A DNA stretch of 64,000 nucleotides from Anaerovorax odorimutans (GCF_024459955.1 NZ_JANFXK010000003.1:62001-126000), one strand, 5' to 3'; numbered from the stretch's first letter, positions 17,320-24,393 are shown. Notes: generated by a model not told the origin, from the sequence alone. Made by a program: numbers and translations.

Positions 17320-18281
17320 AAATTTTTACCCCCAAGAAGTGCGATACCCACGGCATTATCCTGGGACAGACGCTGCTGTCCGAATTCGATGGATATCTCT
17401 GTATTTCTGAAATGTTCGATCAGCCCTTCGCTGATATAGCGGCTCGCGGAAACTCCTCCAGTAAACATAATATTAGTTATGGAAGTCTTTTCACAGGCCT
17501 TTTGTGTGATTTCTGCGAGAATGGCAATGATTTTATCAAAGAGTTCCCTGATTAACGCTCCTTGTATACCCTCATCCGCAGCCTGCCCGCCCATATCTTC
17601 CGCACGCCTTCCGCACTGAGTCTCAATACCGGACAGATTAAAATAAAGTCCGTCCGCAGGAATTTTTTTGAGAAACGCTGAAGCCTTCTCCGCACTCATG
17701 GCGCACTGATCCATCTCTTCTCCGGCCGGAAATCTCATGCCCAGTTTCACACCGACCCGGTCAATGACCTGTCCGAAAGAAATGTCTTTGGAACCGCCAA
17801 TAATTTCAATTCCCGCATCGCTGACTTTCAAAAGCTCACAGGTTCCGCCTGAAAGGTGATAGCACAGGAACTGCTTTTGCTCCTCAAATCCGCAGCCCCA
17901 TCGAATCGCCTGAATATGGCCCTCCTGATGGGAAAAGGTATAGTAGGGAACCCGCAGAGCCGCTGCTACAGCTTGTCCAAAGCCCATGCCCGCTTTAAAT
18001 ACCGGCATATAAGATCCTTCCTGGGGTCTGGGCCGGTCGGAACAGGCTACGGCGGCGATGCGCTGCGCCCGGTCATCGGAAAGGGCCTCCTCCAGGAGCT
18101 CCGGCAGGTTTTCTACATGCTGAAAAAGGGCGTCTGACTGTCTCAGCCCTCGTTCGCCCTGTTTTACCTTTAACAATTTGCGCAGATCGCAGAGGATCGT
18201 TCCCTGTGAATCGATAACGGCCGCGGAAGTCTTATAATTGCTGGTATCGATCCCCAGCACACAATCTTTGCGCTTAATCAT
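17310..18281 (-). CDS. Kae1/TsaD-like ATPase paralogue ('O-sialoglycoprotein endopeptidase' family)
   Basis: A 323-aa ASKHA-fold protein beginning CVLGIDTSNYKTSAAVID, the phosphate-1 segment of the Kae1/TsaD family. A metal-type FSHQEGHIQA motif corresponds to the HxEGH of TsaD. Later segments HLSGGTCELL and IMFTGGVSASRYI are the glycine-rich nucleotide loops. Many Clostridia encode this shorter paralogue beside nusB and xseA in addition to a true TsaD, which makes t6A in tRNA. Its own reaction is unknown, so I give no gene name. It overlaps nusB by 8 bases and xseA by 10 bases. Confidence 0.85.
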   Translation of the reverse strand: MIKRKDCVLGIDTSNYKTSAAVIDSQGTILCDLRKLLKVKQGERGLRQSDALFQHVENLPELLEEALSDDRAQRIAAVACSDRPRPQEGSYMPVFKAGMGFGQAVAAALRVPYYTFSHQEGHIQAIRWGCGFEEQKQFLCYHLSGGTCELLKVSDAGIEIIGGSKDISFGQVIDRVGVKLGMRFPAGEEMDQCAMSAEKASAFLKKIPADGLYFNLSGIETQCGRRAEDMGGQAADEGIQGALIRELFDKIIAILAEITQKACEKTSITNIMFTGGVSASRYISEGLIEHFRNTEISIEFGQQRLSQDNAVGIALLGGKNLWL

Positions 18282-18678
18282 TTTTCTGTTTCACGATCTG
18301 TCCCAGTACTCCGTTAATGAACTTTTTGGAGTCTTCCGCACTGTACTTTTTCGCCATATCCACTGCCTCGTTGATCGCCACTGCGTCAGGAATGTCTTCC
18401 ATATAGAGCACTTCCCCTATGGCCAGCCTGGCGATAGCCAGATCCACTTTGGCCATTCGCTGCGTATTCCACTTCGGGCTGCTCTTGCCCAGCGTGGCAT
18501 CAATTTCTGAAAGATGGCTGATGACCGTACTGGACAGCTTTAAAGCGTATTGAAGTTGATTATCCTTCTTAAAATGATCGTCAATATATTTATTTTTTAT
18601 TTCATCGCTGTAATCGTTCTGGATTTCCATCTGAAACAGCAGCTGCATCAATAATTCTCTTGCTTCGGTTCTAGTCAT
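18274..18678 (-). CDS. nusB: Transcription antitermination factor NusB
   Basis: A 134-aa all-helical NusB. It starts TRTEAREL with the hydrophobic run LLMQLLFQMEI, and ends with AVAINEAVDMAKKYSAEDSKKFINGVLG, the family signature. NusB with NusE (S10) binds boxA in rRNA leaders and prevents premature termination. The ATG overlaps the end of the Asp23-family gene by 8 bases, and its own end overlaps the Kae1-like gene. The Asp23-NusB pairing is widespread in Firmicutes. Confidence 0.95.
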   Translation of the reverse strand: MTRTEARELLMQLLFQMEIQNDYSDEIKNKYIDDHFKKDNQLQYALKLSSTVISHLSEIDATLGKSSPKWNTQRMAKVDLAIARLAIGEVLYMEDIPDAVAINEAVDMAKKYSAEDSKKFINGVLGQIVKQKND

Positions 18679-19048
18679 GTATTGGGGCCTCCTCCTCGGG
18701 TATGTGGACTCCCTGCACGTTGATATTTACAGCCTCTACCGTCATTTCCGTCATGGATTCCACTTCTTTTTTGACATGTTCCTGGATATCCCACGCAACG
18801 GCCGGTATATTGACCTGATAGTCCACAATGACGAATATGTCCATGATTACGCCGTCGTCTCCCTGGGAAACCTTGACGCCTTTGTAAAGCAGCTCTTTCC
18901 CCAGAAAATTTTTGGAAAGCGCATTGGTCAGCCCTCCTGCCAGCTCCGCTACGCCTTTTGTCTTCAAAGCAGCGTTTGCCGCACAGACAGCAATTACTTC
19001 GTCGGAGATTTTCAGGGTGCCGCTCTTCTGTTCATTTACCACATTCAT
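18671..19048 (-). CDS. Asp23/Gls24 family envelope-stress protein (YqhY-like)
   Basis: A 125-aa Asp23-family protein: GTLKISDEVIAVCAANAAL, then the conserved KGVAELAGG stretch and a C-terminal VDYQVNIPAVAWDIQEHVKKEVE helix with VEAVNINVQGVHI. Members form membrane-associated filaments or influence fatty-acid synthesis (YqhY in Bacillus). It is the first gene of the run asp23-nusB-kae1-xseA-xseB-ispA-dxs-tlyA and is preceded by a clear sigma-A promoter and a GAGGTG ribosome site. Confidence 0.92.
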   Translation of the reverse strand: MNVVNEQKSGTLKISDEVIAVCAANAALKTKGVAELAGGLTNALSKNFLGKELLYKGVKVSQGDDGVIMDIFVIVDYQVNIPAVAWDIQEHVKKEVESMTEMTVEAVNINVQGVHIPEEEAPIHD

Positions 19049-19067
19049 TCATTTCACCTCGGGATTT

Positions 19068-19096
19068 ATTATAACAAATTTACCCCATGATTACAA
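19068..19096 (-). promoter_or_regulatory. Sigma-A promoter of the asp23-nusB-xseAB-dxs-tlyA run
   Basis: Minus strand TTGTAA (19091-19096), a 17-bp spacer and a perfect TATAAT (19068-19073), 20 bases before the ATG at 19048. It begins at the very end of spoIIIAH, so the housekeeping run has its own vegetative promoter rather than relying on sporulation transcription. Confidence 0.75.
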
Positions 19097-19099
19097 TGT

Positions 19100-19738
19100 T
19101 TAAAACTTGCTTTGAATGACGATCTCCGGTGCTTTTCTCCCTGTCTCTCTCATAATTACATCGCAGATCTTCGCTACATCGGACTGATTCAGGTCTTGTT
19201 TGTTGACCGTAACGTTGACCCCGCTGTCGGTAATCAGCACCAGACATTCCGGCAGATTTTTTGTTTTAATGGCGTTTTCCGCGTTCTGCTCCTGCTCCAT
19301 ATATTTGAGCAGTTTCAGCTTCTGCTGCGTGGCGCTTTCTTTTTCCGAGCTGTTTTCGGCCGTGGTCTCCGCATCGGTCAGCATGGAGATCACTTGATTT
19401 CTGTCCATGTTGATGGTAGCGCGCATTTCTTCAAAATAAGTATCCGTATTCTCCAGATCGCTGACATCGTCGGAGGTGACCAGTTCGCTTTCTTTGGAAG
19501 CCTTCGTTTCCTTCTTGCTCTCTTTCGCGGACGTTTCGGTTTCATTTTTCACATTGATACTGTCCACAAGGACGTCGCCGTCATGCTCAGGAATATCCTG
19601 ATTGCTCTGCGCTGCCTTCGGAGAAGGGAATACGCCTCCAATGGCGCCGACGATTCCCAGGCACAGGGCTACCACCAGTGCTCCGCTGATTAGCTTTCTG
19701 TGTTTTTTTATCTTTTCCCACAAGTTGTGTTTTTTCAT
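19100..19738 (-). CDS. spoIIIAH: Stage III sporulation protein AH
   Basis: A 212-aa single-pass protein: a short basic cytoplasmic tail, a membrane segment at about 17-37 (ISGALVVALCLGIVGAIGG), a charged variable linker, and a C-terminal ring-building domain (about 100-212) ending in VARICDVIMRETG-like residues and PEIVIQSKF. SpoIIIAH sits in the mother-cell outer membrane of the engulfed forespore and pairs with forespore SpoIIQ to form the feeding channel. It is the last gene of the spoIIIA operon, overlapping spoIIIAG by 4 bases (ATGA). Length matches Bacillus (about 218 aa). Confidence 0.93.
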   Translation of the reverse strand: MKKHNLWEKIKKHRKLISGALVVALCLGIVGAIGGVFPSPKAAQSNQDIPEHDGDVLVDSINVKNETETSAKESKKETKASKESELVTSDDVSDLENTDTYFEEMRATINMDRNQVISMLTDAETTAENSSEKESATQQKLKLLKYMEQEQNAENAIKTKNLPECLVLITDSGVNVTVNKQDLNQSDVAKICDVIMRETGRKAPEIVIQSKF

Positions 19739-20133
19739 GATTGATTTCCTCCATCCTTTTTGGTTGTGCTGTCTTTTTCAAAGACCATGACGCTGGATAC
19801 CGGTATGTTGAAAACGGCCCGCACCGCATTGACCAGATTGTTTCTCACGATGGGATCATCGGCCCCCTGCGCGGTTACGATGACACCTGAGATCTGATCC
19901 TTTTCATTGTACTGCAGCATGACATCCACATCTCCAACCCCCTTGATATCGGTAAGAATGCTGCAAAGCTGGGCCTCTGTGCCGCCGTCGTCATCAATGA
20001 TCTGTTTTCGCCCGTCTTTGTTTTGCGTAAATACGTCAAAAGAAAGCAGCGCTATGGACAGGATGATGAGTACGGCGATGATCTTAATTGCCAGATCCTT
20101 CATTTTGGGATCTTTTTTCAGTTTTTCTAGCAT
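19735..20133 (-). CDS. spoIIIAG: Stage III sporulation protein AG, short form
   Basis: ATG 20133 with AGGAG ten bases before it gives 132 aa; the longer frame to 20325 only runs over spoIIIAF. The protein has a membrane segment at about 16-32 (AIKIIAVLIILSIALLSF) and a ring-building core: QLCSILTDIKGVGDVDVMLQYN followed almost directly by SGVIVTAQGADDPIVRNNLVNAV and FNIPVSSVMVF. In Bacillus SpoIIIAG (about 229 aa) roughly 60 residues that form the beta-triangle insertion separate these two halves; here about five residues do. The fold core is intact, so it may still form a ring, but of a leaner shape. The identity call is strong from the AQGAD motif and operon position. Confidence 0.93.
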   Translation of the reverse strand: MLEKLKKDPKMKDLAIKIIAVLIILSIALLSFDVFTQNKDGRKQIIDDDGGTEAQLCSILTDIKGVGDVDVMLQYNEKDQISGVIVTAQGADDPIVRNNLVNAVRAVFNIPVSSVMVFEKDSTTKKDGGNQS

Positions 20134-20174
20134 TGTGATCACTCTCCTTATATGTATATTTCTTCTGCCGCCGC

Positions 20175-20342
20175 TTATTCCAGTAAAATCAAAAGCGGCG
20201 ACAATATGGTGGCCATCACCACCAGGGAAAAAATAAACTTGATGTATTTTTCCATTCTGGAGGTGGGCAAAAGCATTTCGATAAAGGTGAGAGCCAATAT
20301 GAGAATAAAAATATTTTTTACCCATTCTTTCATCATTTCCAT
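20175..20342 (-). CDS. spoIIIAF: Stage III sporulation protein AF, membrane part only (55 aa)
   Basis: ATG 20342 follows GGAGGGGG at six bases and overlaps spoIIIAE by 10 bases. The 55 aa (EWVKNIFILILALTF, then MLLPTSRMEKYIKF, then a second hydrophobic run to SPLLILLE) match the two-helix N-terminus of SpoIIIAF, including the EMLLPxSxMxKY signature. Bacillus SpoIIIAF is about 206 aa and continues into a ring-building domain. Here a stop follows the second helix, and only 41 bases remain before spoIIIAG, so the domain cannot be hidden by a frameshift. The gene looks genuinely shortened, not decayed: its ribosome site and membrane part are intact. Confidence 0.85.
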   Translation of the reverse strand: MEMMKEWVKNIFILILALTFIEMLLPTSRMEKYIKFIFSLVVMATILSPLLILLE

Positions 20343-21427
20343 AGCGTACCCCCTCCGATGCCGATAATAATGGTTAGAAAGATCAGAAACATCAGGGCGC
20401 ACAGGAATAAAATCACCGCCATGGTGATTACCGCGCTGCCCATTTCATCCAGACTGCCTGCGATTTGTTTGCTGCCGATGGGACCTACCAGGATTGAAGT
20501 AATCTTGTAGATCACAGCAATGGCCAGAATTTTAATGACCGGTACGGTCAACAGGCAGAGAATGATGATGATGCCCAGAACCCCGATGCCGTTTTTTATC
20601 ACTGCCACGCAGCTGAGAACCATGTCAATGGAATCAGCCGCAAAGCCTCCCACGATAGGCACAAAATTATCCACCGAATAACGGGCTGTATTGGCCAGAA
20701 GTCCGTCGGCTGTCTTTGTGACCAGCCCCTGTATAGCAGTCAGGCCGGCAAAGATTGTCACGGCCAGCCCGGTAAAGAACACGGCTGCCTTACGGAGAAA
20801 CACCGCCAGTCTGCTGACATAATCCTTCTCCGTCAGACTGTTGATTAAGATGAATATACTGGAAACGAACAGTATGGGCAGGATAAATTTCTGCAGAGCC
20901 GTATTAAATGCTGTGATCGCACCTACAATGACCGGATTAAGGACTCCTCCCGATGAAAACCCGCCCATGGCAATGAGCAGCGGTATCATAATCGGAAGCA
21001 GAATCTGCATGGTCCTGGTCATGATATTCAGGGTGTCCAGGCAGGCGTCGTAAGTTGTCATGAAGTTTTTCAGACAAAGGGTGATTACCAGGCAGCTGCA
21101 GACCACCGTGCCCAGTGTGGACACCGGTTTATCGCCAAAGGAGTTGGAAAAGTTTTTCAAAAGCCCCATTACAATGCAGATGCTGATGATCTCCACGCCG
21201 AGTATTAAACCTGCCTTTATCTCATATAGAAAAACGTCCAGCAGGTTGTGCATGATGACTTCCGAATCAAAGAGCGGCTTGCCGTCTATGAAGCTCTGCA
21301 CAATATCATCCGTGGAAATGGAAGAAAAAATTCCGTTGCTTTGTTTGGCAGCGTCGTCCATGATCTGTTCCAGCTCGGAAAGATCCAGTTTGTCCATCTG
21401 TTCCTGTAAGATCGAATCGTAGTCCAA
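20333..21427 (-). CDS. spoIIIAE: Stage III sporulation protein AE
   Basis: A 364-aa polytopic protein: an N-terminal soluble helix (LDLSELEQIMDDAAKQS), then about eight membrane segments with SIDMVLSCVAVIKNGIGVLGII and VGPIGSKQIAGSLDEMGSAV, which are characteristic of AE. The start appears to be TTG 21427, seven bases after GGGGGG; no ATG fits this frame upstream. Bacillus SpoIIIAE (about 399 aa) carries a cleavable signal peptide before the corresponding helix; none is visible here. It lies 13 bases after spoIIIAD and overlaps spoIIIAF. Confidence 0.92.
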   Translation of the reverse strand: MDYDSILQEQMDKLDLSELEQIMDDAAKQSNGIFSSISTDDIVQSFIDGKPLFDSEVIMHNLLDVFLYEIKAGLILGVEIISICIVMGLLKNFSNSFGDKPVSTLGTVVCSCLVITLCLKNFMTTYDACLDTLNIMTRTMQILLPIMIPLLIAMGGFSSGGVLNPVIVGAITAFNTALQKFILPILFVSSIFILINSLTEKDYVSRLAVFLRKAAVFFTGLAVTIFAGLTAIQGLVTKTADGLLANTARYSVDNFVPIVGGFAADSIDMVLSCVAVIKNGIGVLGIIIILCLLTVPVIKILAIAVIYKITSILVGPIGSKQIAGSLDEMGSAVITMAVILFLCALMFLIFLTIIIGIGGGTLWK

Positions 21428-21440
21428 CTGTCATCCCCCC

Positions 21441-21824
21441 TTACAGCACAGAATTGATCAGCTCCAGGATAGCCAGGAGGATCGGCATGGATAAGTAAAA
21501 AATAACGATTTTTCCTGCCAGTTCCACCTTGCCGGCAATGGCGCCTTCCCCGGCGTCCTTGCAAAGCTGGGCCGTAAAGTCGGCCAGATAAGCAACTACC
21601 AGAACTTTAATGATGATTGGGAAAAAATTCTTGCCGTAGGTCATTTCTCCGTATACGGTGCTGAGGAATTGGAAAACCGCAGTCAGTTTGTCCAGCGCCA
21701 TGAGAAAGATGATGATTACGGTGGCCAGAACCACGTAAATGGAAAGCTCCGGCTTAAAGCTCTTTACAATGGCCGCCATGATGACTCCGCCTATGGCGAT
21801 GGCAACGATTTTCATGATTTCCAC
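21441..21824 (-). CDS. spoIIIAD: Stage III sporulation protein AD
   Basis: A 127-aa membrane protein with four hydrophobic segments, starting EIMKIVAIAIGGVIMAAIVKSF and containing the family stretch LVVAYLADFTAQLCKDAGEGAIAGKVELAGK. SpoIIIAD is paired with SpoIIIAC in all operons of this type and resembles it at the N-terminus. It is part of the mother-cell secretion-like complex around the forespore. It lies 12 bases after spoIIIAC and 13 before spoIIIAE. Length is typical. Confidence 0.95.
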   Translation of the reverse strand: MEIMKIVAIAIGGVIMAAIVKSFKPELSIYVVLATVIIIFLMALDKLTAVFQFLSTVYGEMTYGKNFFPIIIKVLVVAYLADFTAQLCKDAGEGAIAGKVELAGKIVIFYLSMPILLAILELINSVL

Positions 21825-21836
21825 AGGCTGTCCCTC

Positions 21837-22034
21837 CTAAAACTGAAATAACGTCTTGACTGTGTCAAAGAATTCGCTGATCATTTGGACGATGAGGAAG
21901 AGCACGATGACGATTCCCGCCAGGGTAGTCATCATGGCCTGCTCTTCCCTGCCCGCCCGAATCAGTATTTGATTGAGTACGGCTATGGCAATACCAATTG
22001 CCGCAATTTTAAAGATAATATCAATGTCCGTCAT
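21837..22034 (-). CDS. spoIIIAC: Stage III sporulation protein AC
   Basis: A 65-aa protein of two membrane segments: IDIIFKIAAIGIAIAVLNQIL, then the polar turn RAGREEQAMMTTLAGIV and a second hydrophobic run. The GREEQAMMTTLAG turn is a strong family signature. Length matches Bacillus (about 68 aa). It lies 21 bases after spoIIIAB in the same operon. Confidence 0.95.
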   Translation of the reverse strand: MTDIDIIFKIAAIGIAIAVLNQILIRAGREEQAMMTTLAGIVIVLFLIVQMISEFFDTVKTLFQF

Positions 22035-22055
22035 TTTTTGTCTCCTGTTTCGCTG

Positions 22056-22574
22056 TTATATTAAAATAATCGCAATCACAATGCCGATGGAAAAGCCCAG
22101 GCCTTTGTACATCTTTCCTTTGCTTTCCTTCTCTTTTTCGGCCTGCCTGATCTGATTCTCCAGCTTTGCTTCGGTAAGGGAAAACATGGCGGCCTGTCCT
22201 TTTATGTCGCTTTTTCCCAGCTGCAGACCCAGATCTTTGAGAATAATCAGGTCCTCATTGTTCAGACAGCTGCCGCTCTTTTGGTAAGCGGTTTCCACGG
22301 CCTTTTCCCAGCACTGCATGAGATCCAGGCTCTCTTTCATAGAGTCGCTGCATTGCTGCAGAAGGTCCATGGCCCGGTTGTCCTTGTATGCCGCAATGCG
22401 GGCAAAGGCGCTGGGGAGCGGGTCCTTGCGGTAGCTCATCTCTGTCTGCAGAATGCGGATCATGTCTTTCAGATCCATGAGATCCTCCAGCCTGGCGCTG
22501 AAGGTCTGCGCCTTTAAGAGCCCCAGACCGCCGCAGGCAAATACCATCACCAGGCAGAGAATTCCTTTAAGCAT
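22056..22574 (-). CDS. spoIIIAB: Stage III sporulation protein AB
   Basis: From ATG 22574 the protein is 172 aa: a hydrophobic N-terminus (KGILCLVMVFACGGLGLL), the body with LEDLMDLKDMIRILQTEMSY and LPSAFARIA, and a C-terminal membrane segment after KMYKGLGFS. The fold resembles GspF-type secretion platform proteins. The longer frame to 22640 overlaps spoIIIAA and is not needed. The ATG overlaps the spoIIIAA stop by 8 bases, indicating coupling to the ATPase. Confidence 0.94.
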   Translation of the reverse strand: MLKGILCLVMVFACGGLGLLKAQTFSARLEDLMDLKDMIRILQTEMSYRKDPLPSAFARIAAYKDNRAMDLLQQCSDSMKESLDLMQCWEKAVETAYQKSGSCLNNEDLIILKDLGLQLGKSDIKGQAAMFSLTEAKLENQIRQAEKEKESKGKMYKGLGFSIGIVIAIILI

Positions 22575-23460
22575 GGAGCACCTCTTCGATGGTTCCCGTC
22601 CGGGGATCATTGGTGAGAAACACAAGCCTTGAAAACACACCTTTAGCTGCCAGCGGCCCGATATTGGAAGCGATCACATCGTCGTAGCTTTTGCCATGGA
22701 TCGTTGTCAGAATATTGACCCCTGCGCATATGGCTGTTTCAATGGCAGCGATATCCTCAGTACGGCCAATCTCATCTGTAACGACAACATCCGGTGACAT
22801 GGCCCGGATCAGCATTGTCATGCCTTCTGCTTTCGGACAAGCGTCCAGCACATCGGTCCTTGGCCCCAGATCATAGGAAGGTTTTCCCAGATAGGAACCC
22901 GCGATTTCCGAGCGCTCATCGCACAGACCCACCTTATAGCCCTTATAGCTGAGGACACGGACGATATCGCGGAGCAATGTGGTTTTTCCGCATTTCGGCG
23001 GCGAAACAATCAAGGTGTTGGCGAGCCGGCCGGTATCCTTGTCCAGAATATGAGGGATCACCCGATCTGCCACGCCGATGATCTCCCTGCTGCGCCTTAT
23101 GTTGAGAGAAGATATCTCCTTAATCAGGCATACCTTTCCCTTGTCCAAAACGGCTCTGCCGCAGACTCCGACCCTGTGCCCGCCTTCTATGGTTATGTAA
23201 CCTTTTGCCAGTTCTTCTTCATAAGCGTAATAGGAATAATTCAGCAGATTATTTAAAATCGTATCCAGATCATCTCTGGTAACAAGCGCGTTCTTTTTCA
23301 AAGCCACTACAATTTCCTGATTCTTCGCCAGAACCCGGATATCGTTTTCCGCTTTAATTCTGATTTCCTCCAAATTGTTTAAAATCGTTTCAGGCAGATC
23401 CATGACAGGTCCCCTGATGTTATCCGGAAGTTTATTTAAAATCTGTTCCAAGTTGTTCAT
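22567..23460 (-). CDS. spoIIIAA: Stage III sporulation protein AA (secretion-type ATPase)
   Basis: A 297-aa ATPase related to GspE/PilT motors. The P-loop SPPKCGKTTLLRDI is at about 153-166, followed by LCDERSEIAGSY, the Walker B-like region VVVTDEIGRTEDIAAIETAICAG and a sensor TTIHGKSYDD. It energises the mother-cell channel that sustains the engulfed forespore. It is the first gene of the spoIIIA operon. In Bacillus this operon is read by sigma-E; I see no clear sigma-E promoter by eye in the AT-rich 60 bases upstream. Confidence 0.95.
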   Translation of the reverse strand: MNNLEQILNKLPDNIRGPVMDLPETILNNLEEIRIKAENDIRVLAKNQEIVVALKKNALVTRDDLDTILNNLLNYSYYAYEEELAKGYITIEGGHRVGVCGRAVLDKGKVCLIKEISSLNIRRSREIIGVADRVIPHILDKDTGRLANTLIVSPPKCGKTTLLRDIVRVLSYKGYKVGLCDERSEIAGSYLGKPSYDLGPRTDVLDACPKAEGMTMLIRAMSPDVVVTDEIGRTEDIAAIETAICAGVNILTTIHGKSYDDVIASNIGPLAAKGVFSRLVFLTNDPRTGTIEEVLHA

Positions 23461-23657
23461 TACAACACCCCTTTTCCCTTTTGTTTATACATCATATTCC
23501 TGGGACAAGGTTTTATTACAGATTTTTTATCGCAGTTTTCTGTTAGTAATCTTCAAATGCGCCGCACAGAGCTGTATATCCGCAAAGGGCGACGCTTTGC
23601 AATGTACGTTCTTTGAAACTTCGTCAACATCGCCAAAGACGATATTTCCTATCCAAT

Positions 23658-23702
23658 AAAAAAAGCAACCATCTACAGATAAGATATCTGCAATGCTTGC
23701 TT
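23658..23702 (-). terminator. Intrinsic terminator after the coiled-coil protein gene
   Basis: On the minus strand a long stem of AAGCAAGCATTGCAGATA against TATCTGTAGATGGTTGCTT (a few mismatches) ends in seven T. It lies 87 bases after the coiled-coil gene and shields the spoIIIA operon from read-through. Confidence 0.75.
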
Positions 23703-23727
23703 AAAAGGGGGTCCTTTTAAAAATTCT

Positions 23728-23763
23728 GCTGTCATGGGTATGCCGGTCCCACCCGGCGACAGC
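23728..23763. other. Compact paired element with possible pseudoknot
   Basis: GCTGTC (23728-23733) pairs with GACAGC (23758-23763). Inside, GCCGG (23742-23746) pairs with CCGGC (23753-23757), and GGG (23736-23738) could pair with CCC (23748-23750) in the inner loop. The pairing works on either strand. It lies in the 3' untranslated part of the coiled-coil gene. It matches no riboswitch consensus I know. Confidence 0.3.
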
Positions 23764-23788
23764 TGGCATGTCAGGCCTTATTTGCCAT

Positions 23789-24361
23789 TTATACGGCCGC
23801 CTGTTTCAATGCTTCTTTGTCAACTTTTTTGTTCTGAAGATGCTTGGCCCAGTCCATGGCATCACCCAGATCGCCTTCCAGGGCTTCGAAATTCTGTTGT
23901 GCCTGCTGGTTCAGCGACTTGGTCCGTTTTTCAAGATCTGCTCTCAACGCATCTGTTTTTTCTTCGATCTCGCCTCTCAAGGTCTCTGCGGTTTCTTTAA
24001 TCTCACTTCTCAGGGTTTCTTCTGATTCCCTGATTTCACTTCTCAAAGTCTCCGCTGTTGCCTTGATTTCACTTCTCAGGGTTTCTTCTGATTCCTTGAT
24101 TTCGCCTCTCAAGGTCTCTGCGGTTGCCTTGATCTCGCCTCTCAAGGTCTCTGCGGTTGCCTTGATTTCGCCTCTCAAGGTCTCTCTCGTCTCATTGAGT
24201 TCGCTTCGCAGGCAGGATATCTGCTTGTTCATATCTTCCCTCAATGTTGAAATTTTTCCATCCAGCATTATGACCGATGACTCCAGATTAGTAACCCTGA
24301 CCTTCAATTCTTTGATCTCTTCGTAGATCAGAGTCAGCATATCCTTCAATTCTTTGTCCAT
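23789..24361 (-). CDS. Cytosolic coiled-coil protein with 11-residue (hendecad) repeats
   Basis: ATG 24361 has GGAGG seven bases upstream; a TTG at 24382 lies before that site and is rejected. The 190-aa product has no signal peptide or membrane segment. An N-terminal helix (DKELKDMLTLIYEEIKELK...) is followed by seven 11-residue units of type ETLRGEIKATA or ETLRSEIKESE, then a terminal helix ending in DKEALKQAAV. It should form a long right-handed or mixed coiled coil. I know no function for it; scaffold or tether roles are guesses. It has its own sigma-A promoter and terminator, so it is a single-gene unit between spoIIIA and the HD hydrolase. Confidence 0.8.
   Translation of the reverse strand: MDKELKDMLTLIYEEIKELKVRVTNLESSVIMLDGKISTLREDMNKQISCLRSELNETRETLRGEIKATAETLRGEIKATAETLRGEIKESEETLRSEIKATAETLRSEIRESEETLRSEIKETAETLRGEIEEKTDALRADLEKRTKSLNQQAQQNFEALEGDLGDAMDWAKHLQNKKVDKEALKQAAV
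23954..24184 (-). repeat. Seven tandem 33-bp units inside the coiled-coil gene
   Basis: Each unit encodes 11 residues (ETLR-G/S-EIK-xxx). Adjacent units are nearly identical at the DNA level and alternate between ATA and ESE endings, which suggests recent duplication and possible copy-number change by slippage. Confidence 0.9.
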
Positions 24362-24393
24362 TGGATTTCCTCCTTTCTTCAATTATTTCGTTT

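Larger units (their letters stand above)
23461..23788 (-). other. 328-base intergenic region with hairpins and a start-less reading frame
   Basis: No complete gene is visible. It holds a strong hairpin terminator (23658-23702) and a smaller paired element (23728-23763). A minus-strand frame stays open from about 23700 to 23530 and would encode about 57 residues including SPFADIQLCAAHLKITNRK, but it has no ATG, GTG or TTG start with a ribosome site. It could be the remnant of a gene or chance. The last 60 bases before spoIIIAA must contain that operon's promoter. Confidence 0.5.

Noticed and set aside
22056-23520. A sigma-E promoter immediately before spoIIIAA
   Set aside because: The AT-rich 60 bases upstream contain no convincing match to both elements at the right spacing, so none was listed.
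23954-24184. Regular 33-bp repeats that could suggest a CRISPR array
   Set aside because: Units are contiguous without spacers and keep the reading frame of a coiled-coil protein.
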